A DNA stretch of 64,000 bases, taken from NCBI GenBank assembly GCA_000729835.1, contig JFHB01000060.1, positions 92,841 through 156,840 of the forward strand, given 5' to 3'. The notes under the pieces were generated by a model. That model saw only the letters and a program-made list of their open reading frames with translations. It was not told the origin of the DNA and did not search any database. This document shows positions 59,350 to 64,000 of the stretch, piece by piece. Origin of the DNA: Atkinsonella hypoxylon (Eukaryota > Ascomycota > Sordariomycetes > Hypocreales > Clavicipitaceae). Positions within the stretch are counted from its first letter, which is position 1. Every line of letters starts with the position of its first letter. A program made the translations under genes and the position numbers.

Positions 59350-59811
59350 AAAGAGCTCCAACTTGTGTGAATACCATTTTGAGACAACTAATATCGTCGA
59401 TTGTCTCTGTGTCCACTCTTTTTCTCAAATGACTCTTTTGGGTCAGCTCTGGACGAAGGGAGGATTCTCGTCTACGAGTGTCGCAACATATTCATACCGG
59501 GCGTTGTTCGAAAGCGATTGAAATCTATGGTGGTTCTACCTTATCTATTATTTTCGTTACCATGTTTGTCGTTGGGCAATTGGTATCAGCATAATATTCT
59601 GGTTTACAAAGCATGACCGGGGTCAAATTACAAAGGCGAAAATTTCCGAGGTTGTCTATTTAGACTTTTTGTGGTGTATTTATGGCCTGGGGCGTTTTGA
59701 TTTTGTATAAAATACTTAATGCAGCTACACGTCGCGACGTTCTGACTAGCCCACTTTATTATTAATCGTGAAGTTTAATTTCTTGCCCGGTCTCGGTCCT
59801 CTTTCTATCCT
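59350..59811. other. Convergent 3' region
   Basis: 3' flanks of the DUF7137 and CDK11 genes. No gene was seen. Confidence 0.5.
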
Positions 59812-61330
59812 CTATACCAGGCGTAACGTGAAGCCAGCTCCACGCTCTTCTTTATCTCGACCTTGGAAAATGCCGCTCAGGTCCACATCCCCGAGGTTGA
59901 CAGCCTGTCCTCGTACAGGTGCGTTTGGCTCATGGCGACGTTTGCGTTCCTGGCCAGCCTTACTGGGGAAGGTTGGGAACAAGCTCTCTGGCTTCGGCTT
60001 CGGATCCTGACTGAAGTATTCATGCTGAAGCGTTTGCCGAGCAGTTGGACGCCGTTGAGGATCAAGGGAAAGCAAGTCATTTAGTAAGTTGGCACCCGCG
60101 GTAGTCAGGTTTGGGAAGCGCGCGCGTACGACGGAACCCGAGGTCAGCGCATTCTTGGGCAACTTGAGACTTGGAGCATTGGGCAGCTTGCGGAAGCCGG
60201 GCCACGATTCGCCAGTGGGAACGCCACAGAGCTCGAATATCTTGGACATCTGGTCCACCTCATTGCTGCCTTGGAGCAAAGGCTCACGCGTGATGAGCTC
60301 GCCGAAGATGCAGCCGACGCTCCACATGTCGACGGCCTGGCCGTACGTCCTGGCGCCGAGGAGGAGCTCGGGCGCGCGGTACCACAGCGTGACGACGAGC
60401 GGCGTGAGCTTGGGGGGCGGCTCGCCCACGTACCTTGCCATGCCGAAATCGGCAATCTTGAGCTGGCCGCGGTTGTTGAGGAGGAGGTTGGACGTCTTGA
60501 GGTCGCGGTGGAGGATCCAGTGGGAGTGGAGGTAGGATAGTCCGGAGGTGAGTTGGAGGAGAAGGCGCTTGACTTCGGAGGAGAGGAAGGGTTCTGGCAT
60601 GTCTTCGAGGATGCCTTTCAGGTCGTGTTCTACGAATTCGAGGACGAGAAATATCGAGCTGGAGTGGATGATTTTGTGAAAGATGAGTATGGAGCGTGGA
60701 ATGTTTAAAAGGAGGCGGTTGGGATGAGAGGAAACCGAAGATGGGTTCTGCTGCTATGGCGGTTCGTGGCAGTGAAAGCATGCGGAGCACTTACTTGTCT
60801 AGCTTGGTGAGGTTGTCACCAACAACCACCTCATGCAAGCCCACGATATTCCGATGCTTGCAATCTTGCAGAATCTGAATCTCCCGCAGGCCCGTAACAG
60901 GCAGACCATTTCGATCCGAAGGCTCACTCTTTAATCTCTTGAGCGCGACGATAGTCCCTGTAGAGCGTTCCGAGCCACGGGCAACCCAGCCATAGGTCCC
61001 CTCCTCGATATCGTTCAGCTTCTCGTAGTTGTCGACGCTGCGGCTCTTCGTCCACGACCCCGCGTGTTCGAATCGTAAGAGCTTCACGCTTGACTGGCCT
61101 TGCGCAGAGCTCGCGCCGGGCTCGTCAGCCACCCTTCTGCGCTTGGAAGGTCGCCCATCGTCGCCCTGTTGCGAAGACGAAGACGCTGCTACGCCTTGCC
61201 TTTCTGCTTCGACCTGGCGCGCCTTTTCTGCCTTCCTGCGCCGTTTCTCTTCTTTCTCCCGTCTGAGCTTGGCGGCCATCTTGGCATCTTCTTCGGTATC
61301 GGCCCATCTTGACTTTCCCTTGCTCGCCAT
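59812..61330 (-). CDS. CDK11: Cyclin-dependent kinase, CDK11 (PITSLRE) type
   Basis: Exons are 61330-60795 and 60658-59812, with a 136-nt intron (GTAAGT donor, CAG acceptor, phase 2/1), 460 residues. A Lys/Arg/Glu-rich N-terminus (KLRREKEEKRRRKAEKARQ) precedes the kinase domain starting near residue 102 (YEKLNDIEEGTYGWVARG). The cyclin-contact helix reads PVTGLRE in place of PITSLRE, and the catalytic loop is HRDLKTSN. DFGMARYVG and the T-loop (TPLVVTLWYRAPELLLG) are intact. The C-terminus after FSQDPKP is short and Arg/Glu-rich. CDK11-type kinases act with cyclin L in transcription and pre-mRNA splicing. CDK10 is the main alternative, but the basic N-terminus and T-loop favour CDK11. It is divergent from NDUFAF7. 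Confidence 0.88.
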
Positions 61331-61694
61331 GTCGATGGTCCGGTCCGGGGGGGGTTGAAGAGTTGGCTGGGCTGGGATAGCCGATTTGCGCCGTGCTAGG
61401 AATTACGCTTTTGAATCATGCATTTGATCGGGGTGGCGGACGATGCTGTGGTATTGATCTGTGTTGAGTACAAGCGTCGGATAACATGTTCTGACGTGGG
61501 GGTGTTGTCGCGGGCACTTGGGTCAGTAAGAGTTATCCAGATCCGGGTGCCTAGGTATCTTATCTTATCATGCATGCTAGAAGCAGACCGACCGCCCTCC
61601 GGCTGCCAGACCTCACCTCATCAGCCATCACGCCTACTGCACCTCTTCACAGCACAGATCAGATACTCCAAATTCGCATTCAACAGGCCCCCAG
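61331..61694. promoter_or_regulatory. Shared divergent promoter, CDK11 and NDUFAF7
   Basis: 364 bp between start codons, so both promoters must lie here. A GCCTAGGTATC motif related to the recurrent palindrome lies at about 61549. Confidence 0.45.
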
Positions 61695-63528
61695 ATGAGG
61701 CCTGCAGTGGCCATGGCTGCTCCGCGGAGCTTGCAACGCATCTCATTCCGCACTGGCCCAACTCTCCGCGGCCAACGATGCCTCGCGGTGGCCGCAACCC
61801 GCAGAGGCTTCTGCACAGCAGTCGCCGGCCGCGACCAAGAGAGGCAATGGTCTACTCCGTTGGCGAAGCAGCTCTTCCAAGCAATTTCGGTATGTGAGCG
61901 TGCTGTACCTGCTGTACCTGCTGTACCTGCACACGTCCATCGCTCAACTCTCTAATGGTCGCCCTTCTCCTGTTCAAGACGACGGGGCCTGTTCCTTTGG
62001 CCAGCTACATGCGCATGTGTCTGACTGGTGACCTGGGGGGGTACTACACTGGCTCCATCGGACGGGACCGCGACCAGTTTGGCGTAAAGGGAGACTTTGT
62101 GACTTCTCCTGAGATCTCGCAAATCTTCGGCGAGCTGGTCGGAGTCTGGTTCATTGCAGAATGGATGAGCCAGGGTCGACCAAAGCATGGGGTTCAGCTC
62201 ATCGAGGTTGGACCTGGTCGGGGAACACTTATGGACGACATGTTACGGGTAGGTCGGAGTGATTTCTCTACTCGGATTCTCCTTTTCGTCATTTGGAAAT
62301 GCAAACTAGTTCCAATCGATCGTCTCGCTCACTCACTGCGATAACTCAGACAATCAAACGATTTCCAGCCATGGCTGACAGCATCGAGAATGTGTTCATG
62401 GTCGAAGCAAGCCCGCAACTCCGAGAAACTCAAAGGAAGCTTCTGTGCGGATCTGATGCCCAACTTGTACAATGCGAGTCAGGGTTCAAGAGCAACGGCA
62501 AGCACATAGGAAAACCTGTGATATGGGCCGAAAGTCTCAAGGCAATCCCAGTCGGTGAGAATTATCCCCCGTATACCATTCCGTCTCGCCTGGTGATCAT
62601 CTGTACTGACTAGCACCGTCACCGGCTCATAGAGGCAGACAAAATGCCTTTCATCGTCGCACATGAATTCTTCGATGCCTTGCCTATACATATTTTCCAG
62701 TCCGCGCCGGCTTCTCACCCGTCGTCTGACTCGTCGTCAACCCAGCTTACAGGCCAAGGCAAGTCTCTTGAAACTGCTCATGCTGAGAGGCGGCAATCTG
62801 CGTCTCCGTCGTACGAATGGCGAGAAATGATGGTTTGCCCTACCTCGCCAGCAGCCATGGCATCTGCTCGAGCAAAAGCCAAGGCTGCCGGCAAAGATGC
62901 GACTCTGGAAGAATTTCAACTTATTCTCTCATCCAAACCAACTCGACATTCCCGTTACCTCCCAGAATCCTCTCCTAGATATCAACGGCTGAAAGAAAGT
63001 CCTGCTTCCGTGATCGAGATCTGTCCCGATGCCTCCCTTTATGCTGCTGAATTTGCCACCCGTATTGGTGGTTCACGTAGCATCAAGAAATCACAACCCA
63101 GCGGCGCCGCTCTCATCCTCGATTACGGCACATCAGATACTATCCCCATCAACTCCTTGCGCGGCATCCGACATCACCAACTCGTCAGCCCCTTCTCAGC
63201 CCCTGGGCTCGTGGATCTCAGCGCTGACGTGGACTTCACGGCCATTGCCGAAGCCGCGACACTCGCCAGCGACGGGGTAGAAGTTCACGGCCCAATCCCC
63301 CAGGCTGATTTCCTTGAACTCATGGGCATCAGGGAGCGAGCAGAGATGCTCATCAAAGCCGCGGGTACCCAAAAGAACACGGCAGCCAGCATTGAAAGGT
63401 CATGGAAGCGACTGATCGATCGCGGTCCCAGCGGCATGGGAAAAGTCTACAAAGCTCTGGCTATTCTGCCAGAGAATGAGGGGCGGAGACGCCCTGTGGG
63501 ATTTGGGGGAGATGTTGCGTCTAGCTGA
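61695..63528 (+). CDS. NDUFAF7: Mitochondrial complex I assembly methyltransferase (NDUFAF7/MidA)
   Basis: SAM-dependent arginine methyltransferase that modifies the 49-kDa complex I subunit (NDUFS2) during assembly. Exons are 61695-61889, 61979-62248, 62350-62554 and 62633-63528 (phases 0, 0, 1), 521 residues. The Arg/Ala-rich N-terminus (MRPAVAMAAPRSLQRISFR) is a mitochondrial presequence; a second Met at 61713 is an alternative start. Family blocks are PVPLASYMRMCLTGDLGGYY, GDFVTSPEISQIFGELVGVW, the SAM loop VQLIEVGPGRGTLMDDML, VFMVEASPQLRETQ, and PFIVAHEFFDALPIHIFQ. Later blocks are ALILDYGTSDT, HHQLVSPFSAPGLVDLSADV and HGPIPQADFLELMGI. A Ser-rich insertion follows IHIFQ. Intron 1 contains three CTGTACCTG repeats. 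Confidence 0.92.
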
Positions 63529-64000
63529 GGGTACTGATCAAGTTGGGATATGGCAGGTCACAGTTTACGCAGAGCAACCCAGCCCCCGAAGACAAGACAG
63601 GATTCGGCGTATTTTGTAAAAGCCCGGAGCTAGTGTAGCATAGTACCAACAGACTAAGGGAGTTTCCCCTTACGACCCCCTTACGACCCCCTTACGAGCC
63701 ACCAAAATAGGCCGTAACACTACATGTAGGGTTACATGTAATTAATGTATTAACAGATTGGGTTTTGGCACAGTTGTTACTGTAGTCGCTCGTAGGTACA
63801 ATTGGCTATGCGACGAGAGCAAAATACACAACTTCACCTTAATCCCATAATATGCCTTCATGCAGTTGGTGGGGATGGACATCACTGTCCACAACAGGGT
63901 ACAAGAACTTAGGCTTACAGCACAAAGTGCAAAATCCAAATCTTGCTCTTGATCAAGTAATGCAATTCCGATTTCCATCCATGCAAAAAAAAAAAAAAAA
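63529..64000. other. 3' flank of NDUFAF7 and window end
   Basis: It contains a threefold CCCTTACGAC repeat at about 63668-63699 and a run of 16 adenines to the window edge (63985-64000). A 78-codon minus-strand frame is not supported. Confidence 0.45.

Noticed and set aside
60144..60790. Arg/Pro/Ser-rich frames antisense or out of frame to the CDK11 kinase exon
   Set aside because: They are shadows of the GC-rich kinase coding sequence.
1..64000. Biosynthetic gene cluster, CRISPR array, integrated virus or intact transposon
   Set aside because: No backbone synthase, transposase, reverse transcriptase, terminal inverted repeats, regularly spaced repeats or viral structural gene was found on reading both strands.

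Overview
The window is nuclear DNA from a filamentous ascomycete. Genes are dense and carry short GT-AG introns of about 50-190 nt with CTAAC/CTGAC-type branch sites. The protein set (DUF7137 and DUF4112 proteins, fungal eIF4G and Dcp2 architectures, Yak1, Pub1) points to Sordariomycetes and most likely Hypocreales. The order is an inference from protein style, not from a search. No rRNA, tRNA, CRISPR array, intact transposon or viral sequence was recognised.

Layout. Positions 1-4700 look like an accessory, gene-poor segment. It holds two small predicted secreted proteins that I assembled by hand from several exons: an 8-cysteine protein on the minus strand (556-1067) and a cysteine-poor protein with a Kex2-like site on the plus strand (2327-2981). 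Low-complexity and G-rich repeats follow. From 4.7 kb onward the window is a housekeeping block: eIF4G (+), DNA polymerase alpha catalytic subunit (-), a disordered protein of unknown function (+), a mitochondrial PPR protein (-), an RRM-like protein (+), Yak1 kinase (-), Pub1/TIA-1-like RNA-binding protein (-), a Med2-like protein (+), a double-PH protein (-), tRNA thiolation protein Ncs2/Ctu2 (+), an Oac1-type mitochondrial carrier (-), Swd2 (+), SRP9 (+), ribonucleotide reductase small subunit (-), a DUF4112 membrane protein (-), decapping enzyme Dcp2 (+), a two-RRM protein (-), a secretory-pathway DUF7137 protein (+), a CDK11-type kinase (-) and an NDUFAF7/MidA methyltransferase (+).

How the genes relate. 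Many neighbours are divergent pairs sharing one promoter region, for example the PPR and RRM-like genes, OAC1 and SWD2, and CDK11 and NDUFAF7. Several genes act on mRNA fate (eIF4G, Pub1, Dcp2 and two other RRM proteins) and two supply S phase (POL1, RNR2). The two S-phase genes carry ACGCG-type MBF-like motifs 190-245 bp upstream of their starts. Nothing suggests a biosynthetic cluster. Intergenic DNA is marked by a recurring TACCTAGGTA palindrome, tandem minisatellites and roughly 20-30 nt A/T tracts.

Exon coordinates were derived by reading splice sites and checking that phases close. They are models without transcript support. The points most worth follow-up are the two secreted proteins, a stop-free 357-nt segment inside eIF4G that looks like an intron, the unclear 5' end of the disordered protein gene near 17 kb, and the Med2-like assignment.
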